Source: Acidobacteriota bacterium
Lineage (GTDB): Bacteria; Acidobacteriota; Terriglobia; Acidiferrales; UBA7541
Assembly: GCA_003154775.1 (NCBI GenBank)
Contig: PMES01000065.1
Location: 9,195-55,945, forward strand
DNA: 46,751 nt
Direction: 5' to 3'
A program made the translations under genes and the position numbers. The notes beneath the pieces were generated by a model. It did not search any database, had not been told where the DNA came from, and saw only the letters and a list, made by a program, of their open reading frames with translations. Shown piece after piece: positions 20,307 through 29,395 of the stretch (its first letter is position 1; each line of letters opens with the position of its first letter).

Positions 20307-20612
20307 ATGATCCGGTTCGAATGGGACCAAGCCAAGGCCAAGTCGAACGAACGGAAGCATGGAGTGCGTTTTGAAGATGCCATGCTGGTTTTTGCTGACC
20401 CCTACGCCTTGGTCGAGCAGGATCGCTTAGAGGGCAGCGAACTCCGATGGCAAACCCTCGGTTTGGTCGGCGGCATCGTGCTGCTCCTCGTTGCCCACAC
20501 GGTTCGCAACGAGCAGGAGGGCGAAATCATTCGCATCATCTCGGCTCGAAGAGCAGTTCGGAAGGAGCGCAAACGGTATGACGAAAATCGTAAAGAAGCG
20601 TCTCTCGGATAG
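20307..20612 (+). CDS. brnT: BrnT ribonuclease toxin
   Basis: A 101-residue protein of the BrnT family, a RelE-like ribonuclease of type II toxin-antitoxin systems. The start IRFEWDQAKAKSNERKHGVRFEDA is the family hallmark, and the C-terminus (GEIIRIISARRAVRKERKRY) carries the conserved RIISAR. The toxin precedes the antitoxin, as usual for brnTA, and overlaps it by 35 bases. No disruption is visible. Confidence 0.93.
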   Translation: MIRFEWDQAKAKSNERKHGVRFEDAMLVFADPYALVEQDRLEGSELRWQTLGLVGGIVLLLVAHTVRNEQEGEIIRIISARRAVRKERKRYDENRKEASLG

Positions 20613-20955
20613 CCGCATTGCAGCCGGGCGCAAACGCCGTCTGGAAAAGCTCTCTCGGCGGCCTGACAATGAGATCGATACTTCCGACATCCCGGAATTG
20701 ACGGAGAAGTTCTGGCAAAACGCGGTCCGCAATCCCTTCTACCGGCCTTTGAAGCAGCAGCTCACTCTTCGCATTGACGCCGATATTATCGCTTGGCTGC
20801 GGCGACAAGGCCAGGGCTATCAGACCCGGGCAAATGCCCTGCTGCGAGCTGCCATGCTGGGGGATCTAAACCCGAAAAGAAGGAAGGAGCGTGGCTGGCC
20901 CCACGGTGACAATCCGCGCCGTGACGGTATTGCTCAAACACGGCGGGCTGGTTAA
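20578..20955 (+). CDS. brnA: BrnA antitoxin
   Basis: A 125-residue antitoxin. The N-terminal part is basic and binds the toxin in known members; the C-terminal ribbon-helix-helix (LTLRIDADIIAWLRRQGQGYQTRANALLRAAM) binds DNA. ATG 20578 lies inside the brnT 3' end, so translation is coupled. The ~25 residues after the helix, rich in Arg, are longer than in typical members. Confidence 0.92.
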   Translation: MTKIVKKRLSDSRIAAGRKRRLEKLSRRPDNEIDTSDIPELTEKFWQNAVRNPFYRPLKQQLTLRIDADIIAWLRRQGQGYQTRANALLRAAMLGDLNPKRRKERGWPHGDNPRRDGIAQTRRAG

Positions 20956-20973
20956 TACGTCAAGCATTCCTCT

Positions 20974-21509
20974 ATGCGACTAAAAGCTATGTTGATGTGT
21001 GCGGCGGGTCTGTACCTGTTTGCCGCCAACCAGGTGGTCGTTGCTGCACCACCACGGGACCGCTGTGCACTTCCACCGGACTGCCTGATGAAATCTCAAA
21101 GAGGTATCCCGGTGGACGCGTTGTCACCTTGGCCGATCTCGATGAGTACAACCGAAAGCTGTTTCAAAAAGATCATGGCAGTCGATGCCCGGGTCTAGTA
21201 AGAGTTAATTTTTACGGTGACGGAAAGCCGACCTGGGCTCTTGTCCTGATCACAGGAAAGAACCCGAAGCGAAAGGCGGAACTCGTGGTGGCGCGCCAAG
21301 TTGCCTTCGGCTGGGAGATTCGCTCGTTGGAGACGGCAGACGGGACGCCGGTGGTCTGGCGCGAAGGCCCTGGAAAGTATGCGGACCTTAACGGTAAGAA
21401 GACGACCCGAGCTACGAGGCCGGTCATCGTTTTTGTAGGGTATGGGTCGTGGGGGATCCTCTACGCTTGGACCGGCAAAGAAGTGGAAAAGGTCCAGATT
21501 TCAGATTAA
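20974..21509 (+). pseudogene. Secreted hypothetical protein disrupted by a frameshift
   Basis: Frame 1 from ATG 20974 encodes a good signal peptide (MRLKAMLMCAAGLYLFAANQ) but then reads poorly. From about 21080 frame 3 reads as a sensible protein (LPDEISKRYPGGRVVTLADL, then PTWALVLITGK, and VIVFVGYGSWGILYAWTG) to the stop at 21509. The total span is not a multiple of three. One indel between about 21045 and 21085 would join signal peptide and mature domain. It may be a sequencing error or a true pseudogene. Function is unknown. Confidence 0.7.
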
Positions 21510-21646
21510 AGATTCTCAGATCTATAGTAACGATTCCGTGCTGAATTCTTCCGAAAGATCATACTACTGCGCCAAATGATATGACCCGGCTGCCGAGTGG
21601 CAACCTTACTTGCACTGAGCGCGCAAAACTTAAAGGGAATGTCCAA

Positions 21647-22006
21647 TCAATCCGCGGAAGAAGCGCGCACCGGCTCTTCCTCTGGCTGCATCTCACGCAT
21701 AGGCAAGATCGAGAAGTATTTGTACCGGCAGGGTTCGCAGCGCAACGCCGGCATGCCGAGCAGCCGCCAGACCATGCCCAGAGCGCTATGCACGTGCTCC
21801 GGCGAGATGCGCTTCAATTCGAGGTTGCCGCAAACCGGGCAGTGTGCGTGAAACGTGTCGCTCAGCGGCATCAACCGCGCATGAAATCTCGTGTGGCAGG
21901 CCCGGCAGCGCCACGGGTAGTCACCAAAAGCGCTCAACGCGTAGTCTGCAACCGACTGACGCCGCGATCGTCGAGCACCGTGCTCTTTGCAGATGGGGCA
22001 AGTCAT
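21647..22006 (-). CDS. Zinc-ribbon hypothetical protein, four CxxC motifs
   Basis: A 119-residue protein with CxxC pairs at C3/C6, C34/C37, C56/C59 and C90/C93, which fits two zinc ribbons. Between them are Arg- and His-rich segments (RRSRRQSVADYALSAFG). No membrane segment is evident. Proteins of this kind may bind nucleic acid or act as adaptors, but the function is unknown. It is divergent from queF. Confidence 0.78.
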   Translation of the reverse strand: MTCPICKEHGARRSRRQSVADYALSAFGDYPWRCRACHTRFHARLMPLSDTFHAHCPVCGNLELKRISPEHVHSALGMVWRLLGMPALRCEPCRYKYFSILPMREMQPEEEPVRASSAD

Positions 22007-22126
22007 CTGGAGTTTGGGCTGTCCTCCGCCTTTGCGCTCAGAATAGGCCGATGTCTCCCTCCAGGCAAGCTAAACAACGCACTGTTTTCAAAGGTACAAT
22101 AGGTCGGGAAGGTCTAGAGGCTCACA

Positions 22127-22555
22127 ATGGCTAATTACACCGATGCTCATGCCAAGGCGGGTATCGCCGCCGCTCTACCCAAGCTGGAAGTCTGGCCCAA
22201 CCAGTATCCGGGCTACGTCATCACCACTCGCTTCCCCGAATACTCGTCCGTATGCCCGAAGACCGGTCTGCCCGACTACGGCACCATCACCATTCAGTAC
22301 CAGCCCCGCAAATCCTGTATTGAGCTGAAGTCCCTGAAAACGTACCTGCTCGCCTACCGCAACCTCGGCATCTTTTACGAAAACGCCGTCAACAAAATGC
22401 TTCGCGATCTGGTGGATGCCATGCACCCCGAATGGTGTGTCGTCAAAGGCGAGTTCACGCCCCGCGGCGGTCTCAGCACCTCCGTCCTTGCCCGCTGGCC
22501 CCGGCGCCCGGCCTCCCGCGCGCCTCGGCTTAAGCGACCCGGCAATTCGCGCTGA
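22127..22555 (+). CDS. queF: NADPH-dependent 7-cyano-7-deazaguanine reductase
   Basis: QueF reduces preQ0 to preQ1 in queuosine synthesis. This is the short single-domain form (142 residues). The catalytic Cys43 and Asp50 are in SSVCPKTGLPDYGTI, and the signature segment reads ELKSLKTYLLAYRNLGIFYEN, with Glu85 after a Tyr where many enzymes have His. FTPRGG closes the fold. The C-terminal ~25 residues are Arg/Pro-rich and differ from the better-known members. No other queuosine gene is nearby. Confidence 0.93.
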   Translation: MANYTDAHAKAGIAAALPKLEVWPNQYPGYVITTRFPEYSSVCPKTGLPDYGTITIQYQPRKSCIELKSLKTYLLAYRNLGIFYENAVNKMLRDLVDAMHPEWCVVKGEFTPRGGLSTSVLARWPRRPASRAPRLKRPGNSR

Positions 22556-22639
22556 GCCCGATGGACTTGTCACGAAACAAATTGCATAATCCTTATGTCA
22601 CCGCTCCGTGTCCATGACTTTCATTTCTGAGGAGGGAGA

Positions 22640-23527
22640 ATGAGTATTTCTCCAAACGTGCCGGAACCGCAGGAGTCCTATCACTACGAAAATTTGGGTA
22701 CACCCCGCTGGATTATGGTGCTGTTCGCCGTGCTGTTTGTTGCACTGGGTGCGCTTGCCTACGCCGGTTATTCCGTGCAGACGCGCCTGCAGCAGGAGCT
22801 CGCCAAATCCGAAGAGCAGAACAAAATCCTTACCGCGCAACTCGACCAGGCCAATGCGCGCCTCGCTGATCTCAAGGGACAGATGGATGTCACCTCGCAG
22901 AAGATTGGCATGACCCAGGCGGAACTCGCCGAGGCCAGGAGCCGCGCCGAAGCCATCCGCAAGCAGCAGACCGCTTCCGATCAGCGCCTCTCACAGGAGA
23001 TCTCCGCGGCGCAAAAGGAAAGTGAAGCCAAAATCGGCGCCGTCGCCACCGATGTCACCGGCGCCAAGAAAGACATCGAATCCACCAAAAGCGATCTCGA
23101 AGCCACCAAGTCCAAGCTCGAACGCTCCATGGGCGACATGAACGTGATGAGCGGCCTCATCGCCCACAATCACGACGACCTGGAAGAACTGCGGCGCCGC
23201 GGCGACCGCAACTATTACGAATTCACATTGCAGAAAGCCAAGACGCCGCAGCGCGTTGGCCCCGTTCAGATGGCCCTGAATAAGACCGACCCGAAAAAAT
23301 CCAAGTACACCATGACCGTCCTAGCCGATGACAAGTCCATCGAGAAGAAGGACAAGACCGCCGGCGAGCCCGTGCAGTTCTACGTCAAGGGCACTGCGCA
23401 TATGTCTCCTTACGAGATCGTCGTGTTCGACGTTGGCAAAAGTCAGATCACGGGCTACTTGTCTACACCAAAGGACACCGGCGCTGGCGCCCCAGCGGCT
23501 CCCGCTCCTGCTGCCGCGAAGCCCTGA
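22640..23527 (+). CDS. Membrane-anchored coiled-coil protein, 295 aa
   Basis: A short N-terminal tail is followed by one membrane helix (about residues 24-44), then a long coiled coil (about 47-165, with heptad-like TRLQQELAKSEEQNK and IESTKSDLEATKSKLERSMG). The C-terminal globular part (about 190-275) is beta-rich, and the tail is Ala/Pro-rich. The layout fits an inner-membrane protein reaching into the periplasm. No family name is certain. GAGGAGGGAG precedes the ATG. Confidence 0.8.
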   Translation: MSISPNVPEPQESYHYENLGTPRWIMVLFAVLFVALGALAYAGYSVQTRLQQELAKSEEQNKILTAQLDQANARLADLKGQMDVTSQKIGMTQAELAEARSRAEAIRKQQTASDQRLSQEISAAQKESEAKIGAVATDVTGAKKDIESTKSDLEATKSKLERSMGDMNVMSGLIAHNHDDLEELRRRGDRNYYEFTLQKAKTPQRVGPVQMALNKTDPKKSKYTMTVLADDKSIEKKDKTAGEPVQFYVKGTAHMSPYEIVVFDVGKSQITGYLSTPKDTGAGAPAAPAPAAAKP

Positions 23528-23540
23528 TTCTTCTCCCATG

Positions 23541-23565
23541 GGGGCGCAGCACTGCGTTGCGCCCC
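23541..23565. repeat. GGGGCGCAG palindromic repeat, copy 1
   Basis: GGGGCGCA and TGCGCCCC arms with a nine-base centre, 14 bases after the preceding stop. It is one of three related intergenic copies (others at 25534-25556 and 34127-34149) and could act as a terminator. Confidence 0.7.
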
Positions 23566-23759
23566 TTTAGCGCAGGCCGCAGACGTATTCTCCGCTTCTC
23601 ATCACCGGCATTCCGGCAAATCTTGGCCCCTGCCGTCTGTTTTGTTCCCCCCTGTTCCTTACTCTTGGAAACTCTTCCGGGAACAGGGCTTTCGTCTTTT
23701 CCGGCCTGACGCTACGATTCCGTTAGCTTCGATCTTTCCCCTGTGGAGGCCCTATTCCC

Positions 23760-25493
23760 ATGCGCACTCATTATGCTCGCCCGCTCTTTCTCTCTTTACT
23801 CGTTTCCTCGCTCCTTTTGGCCGCCTGTTGTTTCGCGCAGGCTCCGCTGGAGCCCGCTCAACTCCCCGCGCGGACCACTTTTTATCTCATCTGGCGCGGC
23901 ACGCCTTCCGGGGATGTTCGCAAGGGCAATGCTCTGCTGAGCCTCTGGGATGATCCCGATTCCGCTCCCATGCGCTCCGCCCTCGTCGGGTCCCTCTTGA
24001 GCGGTTCGCAACAACAGAAGGACAATTCCAAACTTTCCCCCGCTGAGCTCGCTCAGTATGCTTCCCTGCTCGACAATCCCTTCGTCCTCGGCTACCTCCC
24101 GCACCCGGACTCCGCCGCGCCAGCCAAGCCCGATTCCTCGAAACTCGCTCCCGCGTGGAATGGCCTGTTTTTTGTCTACGATCGTTCCGGCAAGGAAGAA
24201 TTGCTCGCAAAAACCATTCTTCGCCTACGCGCCGCCGGCGCCCAAATTCCCAAGCTTACGCCGCTGGCCGTCGCCGGCGTCTCCGCTCTGAAAATTGAAC
24301 GCAAATCTGGCGTGAACTACTGGGCCGAAACCGGCAAGTTCGCCGTCAGCGCCAGTGAACTCCCCGTGTTCGAGGAAATTCTGAACCGCCTTGCTGGCAA
24401 GGGCGACTCCTCTTCCCTCTCACAATCCGCGGCCTACCAGGAAGCCAAACCTCTTCTCGCCACCGGCCTCCTTGAATTCTTTCTCCGCGTCCCGGAGATC
24501 AAGAATTTCGCGCCCAGCACAGACACTTCGGCGCCGCAAGTGCGCGCCATGTTCAATGCCCTCAAACTCGATTCCATCCACGTCCTCGCCGGCCATCTCT
24601 CCTTCGAAGGCTCCAGGACCCGTTTGCAGGGCGCTGTTCTGGGCGACACGGCGGCCGGCTCGCTTTTCGATATTTGGCCTGAAGGACAAGCGAATCCCGC
24701 TTCGCTCTCCTTCTTAACGCCGGACACTGTCTCTCTCAACGATACCCAAATCAATTTCCTGGGAATTTACGAAACCGTGAAGCGCGCGCTTTCCCAGGCC
24801 GGTCCAGACTCCGCGAAATCCCTGGCTCCCTTGGAATTAATGATCCAGACGCGCCTCGGCATGCCCCTGACCGACGCCCTGGCCCTGACCACCGGCGAAA
24901 TTGCCTCATTCCAGAGCAGCCCTACCCTCGATGACACCAAGCAAATCTATCTTCTCGGCATTCGCAACAAACCCGAAGCCCTGAAACTTCTTCGCACCAT
25001 TTTCAGCGATCAGATTACTTCCGAGCGCAACGAGGGCTCCGCCACATATCTGAAGATTTCCTTGCGCGGCGGTCAAAGCTCCGCCGGGTTGGCTCAGTGG
25101 AACTTCTACTATCTCGCCATGACCCCGGACTTTTTGCTGGGCGCCGCCAAGAGTGACACCCTTCGCGCTGCCCTTGCGCAGCAGGCCGCTAATACTCCGG
25201 CTTCTATTCCCCAGAATTTCCTCGCCGCCCGCAAGCAGTTTCCCGAAAAGCTGAACGGATTCACCTATTACGATATGCAGAAGCTGGATTGGCCTGCGCT
25301 GAAAGAAAAATGGATCGCCGAAGCCAACAAATCCTCCAAAACAAAGACCGCGAACAATACCCAATCCCTCCCCAAACAGGCCGATTGGCTGGACTCGGTC
25401 AATCCCGCCGTCTTTTCGCGCCATCTGCATTCCGTGATTGGCGCATCCTGGAAAGACGACAAGGGAGTACATTTTGACGAGTGGCTGGACTGA
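23760..25493 (+). CDS. Large secreted hypothetical protein, 577 aa
   Basis: Begins with a signal peptide (MRTHYARPLFLSLLVSSLLL) that contains ACC, so it could be a lipoprotein. The mature protein is mixed alpha/beta with segments such as RTTFYLIWRGTPSGDVRKGN and LMIQTRLGMPLTDALALTTG. It recalls the large DUF3352-type exported proteins, but I do not trust that match. GGAGG lies about a dozen bases upstream of the ATG. It stands alone between two palindromic repeats. Confidence 0.75.
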   Translation: MRTHYARPLFLSLLVSSLLLAACCFAQAPLEPAQLPARTTFYLIWRGTPSGDVRKGNALLSLWDDPDSAPMRSALVGSLLSGSQQQKDNSKLSPAELAQYASLLDNPFVLGYLPHPDSAAPAKPDSSKLAPAWNGLFFVYDRSGKEELLAKTILRLRAAGAQIPKLTPLAVAGVSALKIERKSGVNYWAETGKFAVSASELPVFEEILNRLAGKGDSSSLSQSAAYQEAKPLLATGLLEFFLRVPEIKNFAPSTDTSAPQVRAMFNALKLDSIHVLAGHLSFEGSRTRLQGAVLGDTAAGSLFDIWPEGQANPASLSFLTPDTVSLNDTQINFLGIYETVKRALSQAGPDSAKSLAPLELMIQTRLGMPLTDALALTTGEIASFQSSPTLDDTKQIYLLGIRNKPEALKLLRTIFSDQITSERNEGSATYLKISLRGGQSSAGLAQWNFYYLAMTPDFLLGAAKSDTLRAALAQQAANTPASIPQNFLAARKQFPEKLNGFTYYDMQKLDWPALKEKWIAEANKSSKTKTANNTQSLPKQADWLDSVNPAVFSRHLHSVIGASWKDDKGVHFDEWLD

Positions 25494-25533
25494 CGCCACC
25501 GGCCAGGCACTCAGGCCCGCGCGATTCCCCGTA

Positions 25534-25556
25534 GGGGCGCAGCACTGCTGCGCCCC
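25534..25556. repeat. GGGGCGCAG palindromic repeat, copy 2
   Basis: GGGGCGCAG and CTGCGCCCC arms with a five-base centre, preceded by GTA as in copy 3. It lies 40 bases after the stop of the large secreted protein. Confidence 0.75.
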
Positions 25557-25708
25557 CGTTACCGTGGTCTTAAACGTGGCGATTGTTTCTTCTTGGCGTC
25601 ACCCGCACAAATCTCGTTCCATGCAAAGTCTCTTGCTCTGCTCCTTCTCCCTGATTTTCTGAAGATTTCATTCGCTTCTTGGCGGGTCCTGCTTCCTGCG
25701 GAAACTTC

Positions 25709-28165
25709 TCACTCGAATTCCTTCATCGTATTGGCCATCTCGCGCAAGCGCTGATCCACCAGCGCGAACACCGTGCCCTTCTCAAATCCGCCGTCCCCAT
25801 TGCGTTGTCCGGCGCGGGTTCCGGTCAGCAGCTCGACTCCCTGCTCCACGCGCCCTATCGGCCAGATATGGAATTTCCCGCTTTTCACCGCTTCCAGCAC
25901 GTCTTCCCGCAACATCAGGTCCTCGACGTTTGCCGCCGGAATCATCACTCCCTGCGTCCCGCTCAGGCCCTCGATCCGGCACGTATCGAAGAATCCTTCG
26001 ATCTTTTCGTTGACCCCGCCGATCGCCTGTATATCACCGCGCTGGTTCATCGAACCCGTCACCGCAATATCCTGCCGCAGCGGCAGCTCCGAGAGCGCCG
26101 ATAGCAGCGCGTAAATCTCCGTCGAACTCGCGCTATCCCCATCTACGCCCGAATACGATTGCTCGAAGCAGATGCTCGCCGCCAGTGACAGCGGCTTGTC
26201 CTTCGCAAAGCAACTGCGCAAATACCCCGCGATGATGTGCACGCCCTTGTCGTGGAACCTTCCGCTGAGATTCGCTTCGCGCTCGATATTGATGAGTCCC
26301 GCCTTGCCCAGCGCCGCGCTCGCCGTGATGCGCACCGGCTTTCCGAACGCATACCCCCCGATCTCCATCACGCTCAACCCATTCACCTGGCCGACGCATG
26401 TTCCCGTCAAGTCCACCAGCAGCGTGCCCTCTTCGATCATTTCCCGTATGCGCGTCTCGACCAGGTTGTGGCGTTCCATCTTCGAGGCGATCGCCGAGCG
26501 CACGTGCGCCGCGCGCACCACATTTTCCCCCGCCGCTGCCGCCGTATAGTGCGCCTCCCGCGCCAGGTCGGCAATATCCACGAACCGCGCCGTCACTTTG
26601 TTCCGGCGCCCCGCCTTTCGCACGCCATATTCGAGAATCGCCGCAAACGCCCCGCGATCGAACGGGAACAGGTTTTCCTTTTCGCTCAGCCCCCGCAATC
26701 GCCCGGCGTACTCTTCAATCACGCCATCGCTCAGCGGCATCTCTTCGTCAAACTCCACGCGCACCTTGAAAATCTTCCGGAAGTCCTCTTCATATTCGTA
26801 CAGCAGTTCATAAAGATCGCGATCCCCGATCAGGATCACTTTTACGTTGAGTTCCACGGGCTCCGGCTTCAGCGCCGTGGTTGCAAATGGATAGAACACT
26901 TCCAATGGCTGAATCTCCAGGCGCGTGTGGTTCAACGTGCGCTTCAACGCCCGCCACACGCCCAGCTCGGACAACGCCTCAATCGAGTACATGATCAGGA
27001 ATCCGCCATCGGCGCGCAGCAGCGAGCCGCCGCGCAGGTCCATGAAATCGCTGGTCCAGCCGCCGCGCGCATCGTAGGCCCGCTGCATCGTGCCAAACAG
27101 ATTTGCGTAGGTCGGTGTGGTCTCGAAAATCACTGGAGAATCGCTTTCGCTGTTGTGCGATAGAATCACGTTTACGCCATACACCCGGAACGGATCTCTC
27201 TCCGGCCCCGGCATCTTCTGCAGCACTTCCGGCTGATCCCCCGTCTGATCCTCTTCCCCTTCGCGCTCTTTAAACGGCCCCAGATTATCCAGCAGGTGAT
27301 GCCGGACCTCTTCGAGGTACTCGGAAACTCCCGCGCCGGGATACTTCTCCTTCAACTCCTCGATCGCCCCGTCCACCAGCACCGACGCCGCTTCCTGCTC
27401 CAGGTAACTCAGCTCGCTTGCCAGTTCCCGCGAAAGCGTCAGTGTCTTCCGGTACACCACGGTGAATTCCTGCCGGAATTGCTCGTACTTCCGCTCAATC
27501 TCTTCCGCGACTCCCGTTTCCAGTTTTCCTTCGTGCACCAGCTTGGAAATATCCTCGATGGGCACCATCTGCCCTTCCAGCACGGGAAAAATCTCCGGCA
27601 GCGCCACGGCGCCCACCTGCATGTGCCCGAGCGCAAATTGATCGCGGGCAATCCGCCGGGTGAAGTCGTCCATCAGCTCCTTTTCGCGCACGGAAAAGCG
27701 TTCGACGATTCGCCCCTTCTGCCTCTGGAACGGCTCGCCTTCAAACACTTGCGGAATCCGCCGCCGCAGGAAGTCCACGCCCGCCTGCATGTCTTTCTTG
27801 AACACGTTGGCCGAGCCCCGCGGCAGCGAAAGCAGCCGCGGCCGGTCGGGTATCTTGAAGTTATTGACGTAACACTTGTCCAGCGAAGGTTTGGTGGCCG
27901 GGTGCAAGTCCTCGATCATCTGCGCGATCGTGCCGCCGCGGCTGGTGCCCGCCAATCCGCACACAAACACGTTGTAGCCCGGCGCAGAAAGTTCCACGCC
28001 CATCTTCAGCGCGCGCAGCGCGCGCTCCTGCCCAACAAATCCTTCGCGCTTCTGCGCCTGCGCCGTGGTTTCAAAGGGCACGCGCGCCAGCTCGCAACGC
28101 CACCGCAACTTGTCGACCGTCAGTTCTGTCGGCATGGTCATCGTCTTTTCGGTCGTTACACTCAT
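25709..28165 (-). CDS. Lon-related ATP-dependent protease (COG1067 type)
   Basis: An 818-residue protein of the LonB/YcbZ-like group. The N-terminal AAA part has an altered Walker A (GLAGTSRGGT, about 70-79) with Arg in place of Lys, a feature of this group. A long inserted helical region spans about 120-300. The C-terminal Lon protease domain has the Ser-Lys dyad S678 (DGDSAS) and K721 (VNEKIEG), so proteolysis is likely intact. Such proteins degrade or remodel substrates in the cytosol, and their targets are poorly known. The gene is divergent from nothing nearby and stands alone. Confidence 0.92.
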   Translation of the reverse strand: MSVTTEKTMTMPTELTVDKLRWRCELARVPFETTAQAQKREGFVGQERALRALKMGVELSAPGYNVFVCGLAGTSRGGTIAQMIEDLHPATKPSLDKCYVNNFKIPDRPRLLSLPRGSANVFKKDMQAGVDFLRRRIPQVFEGEPFQRQKGRIVERFSVREKELMDDFTRRIARDQFALGHMQVGAVALPEIFPVLEGQMVPIEDISKLVHEGKLETGVAEEIERKYEQFRQEFTVVYRKTLTLSRELASELSYLEQEAASVLVDGAIEELKEKYPGAGVSEYLEEVRHHLLDNLGPFKEREGEEDQTGDQPEVLQKMPGPERDPFRVYGVNVILSHNSESDSPVIFETTPTYANLFGTMQRAYDARGGWTSDFMDLRGGSLLRADGGFLIMYSIEALSELGVWRALKRTLNHTRLEIQPLEVFYPFATTALKPEPVELNVKVILIGDRDLYELLYEYEEDFRKIFKVRVEFDEEMPLSDGVIEEYAGRLRGLSEKENLFPFDRGAFAAILEYGVRKAGRRNKVTARFVDIADLAREAHYTAAAAGENVVRAAHVRSAIASKMERHNLVETRIREMIEEGTLLVDLTGTCVGQVNGLSVMEIGGYAFGKPVRITASAALGKAGLINIEREANLSGRFHDKGVHIIAGYLRSCFAKDKPLSLAASICFEQSYSGVDGDSASSTEIYALLSALSELPLRQDIAVTGSMNQRGDIQAIGGVNEKIEGFFDTCRIEGLSGTQGVMIPAANVEDLMLREDVLEAVKSGKFHIWPIGRVEQGVELLTGTRAGQRNGDGGFEKGTVFALVDQRLREMANTMKEFE

Positions 28166-28233
28166 TCGAGGGCGTACTCTAGCACAGAGCGTACCACCAC
28201 GCGCGGAATTTACCCCGGGCGTTACGCTTTGAG

Positions 28234-29304
28234 TTACGCAGCCTCCTTCTCCATTTGCTCCCGGTGTTCCATGTACACGCGGAACACCCCCAGCGCCGCC
28301 GCCATAATGGTCGGTCCGATTACCAATCCCAGCAAGCCGAAAACCTCCAACCCGCCCAGAATACTGATAAACAGCAGCAGATCGTTCAACCGCGAGCGAT
28401 TACGCATAAGCAGCGGCCTCACCAGGTTATCCAGCACTCCCGCAACGCCCCCGCAGATCGCCACTAACAGCACCGCCTTGCCCCAGTGGCCGTTGATTCC
28501 CAGCCACACCGCCGCCGGCACCCAAATCAGCGCCGAACCCACCACCGGCACAATCGAAAAAAGGGCGATCACCACACCCATGAACACCGGTGTGCCCAGC
28601 CCCGTCAGTGCAAACGCCGTTCCTCCCAGGACCCCCTGGATCGCCGCGATCAACAGGGCCACGGCGACACTCGCAAAAATCAGGTCATGCGATTCCCGCA
28701 GCATGTCTTTTTGAATCTCGGCGTCGAAAGGGATCAGGTGTCGCAGCGCGTGCACGATCTGTTCGCCATCGCGGAACATGAAAAACAGCGCGAACAGCAA
28801 AATGAAGAGGTCCAGAAAGAATGAAAACAGATTCCTCAACCACGAACCTACGCTGGTTGCCAGATACGACCCGACCTTTTCCGCTCCCTGCCGGAGTGGC
28901 CCAATGAAGTCCATACCGCGCCAAGGCTCCGGGAGCCGCTCCCTTATCCAATCCGTCAAATGCGTCGGCAGCCCAACCGAACCAGAGCTTATCGCTGCCT
29001 GCACCTGTGCCGATGCGACCACCGCTTCTCGTGCCGCGTACAACAGCACCAGCAAAACCGGCACAATCAATAGTGCCGTCACACCAAGGGTGCAAAGCAC
29101 CGCCGCCCACGTCGGCGAACTCTTGCGCAATAGCTTCGCGTATACGGGATAAAAGAAAATCGCCAGGACCGCCGACCACGCCAGCGGCTTGGCAAATGGC
29201 GCCAGGATCTGGAACACCAGGTAACCCAGCAGCAGCAGCGCCCCATAGGAGAGCACCGTGGTCAACCGGTCACTCGTTGTTGTGTTTGGTTTGGCTTGTG
29301 TCAT
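28234..29304 (-). CDS. AI-2E family permease
   Basis: A polytopic inner-membrane protein of the AI-2E/PerM family, about 356 residues. Helices are seen at about 18-65, then 70-110, and a cluster of five from about 200 to 345. The signature near GLGTPVFMGVVIALFSIVPVVGS and the C-terminal GLVIGPTIMA are typical. Substrates vary among members, including sodium and signalling molecules, so none is assigned. ATG 29304 is preferred over a GTG at 29322. It is divergent from the MFS gene with 91 bases between. Confidence 0.9.
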   Translation of the reverse strand: MTQAKPNTTTSDRLTTVLSYGALLLLGYLVFQILAPFAKPLAWSAVLAIFFYPVYAKLLRKSSPTWAAVLCTLGVTALLIVPVLLVLLYAAREAVVASAQVQAAISSGSVGLPTHLTDWIRERLPEPWRGMDFIGPLRQGAEKVGSYLATSVGSWLRNLFSFFLDLFILLFALFFMFRDGEQIVHALRHLIPFDAEIQKDMLRESHDLIFASVAVALLIAAIQGVLGGTAFALTGLGTPVFMGVVIALFSIVPVVGSALIWVPAAVWLGINGHWGKAVLLVAICGGVAGVLDNLVRPLLMRNRSRLNDLLLFISILGGLEVFGLLGLVIGPTIMAAALGVFRVYMEHREQMEKEAA

Positions 29305-29395
29305 CTGCGTTATATAATCCACCCGGTTCGCATTGTGACGGGCCTCACCGGGCCCTCAGCTTACCAGGTCGTCTACGCGAGGGTTTCAAGACGGT

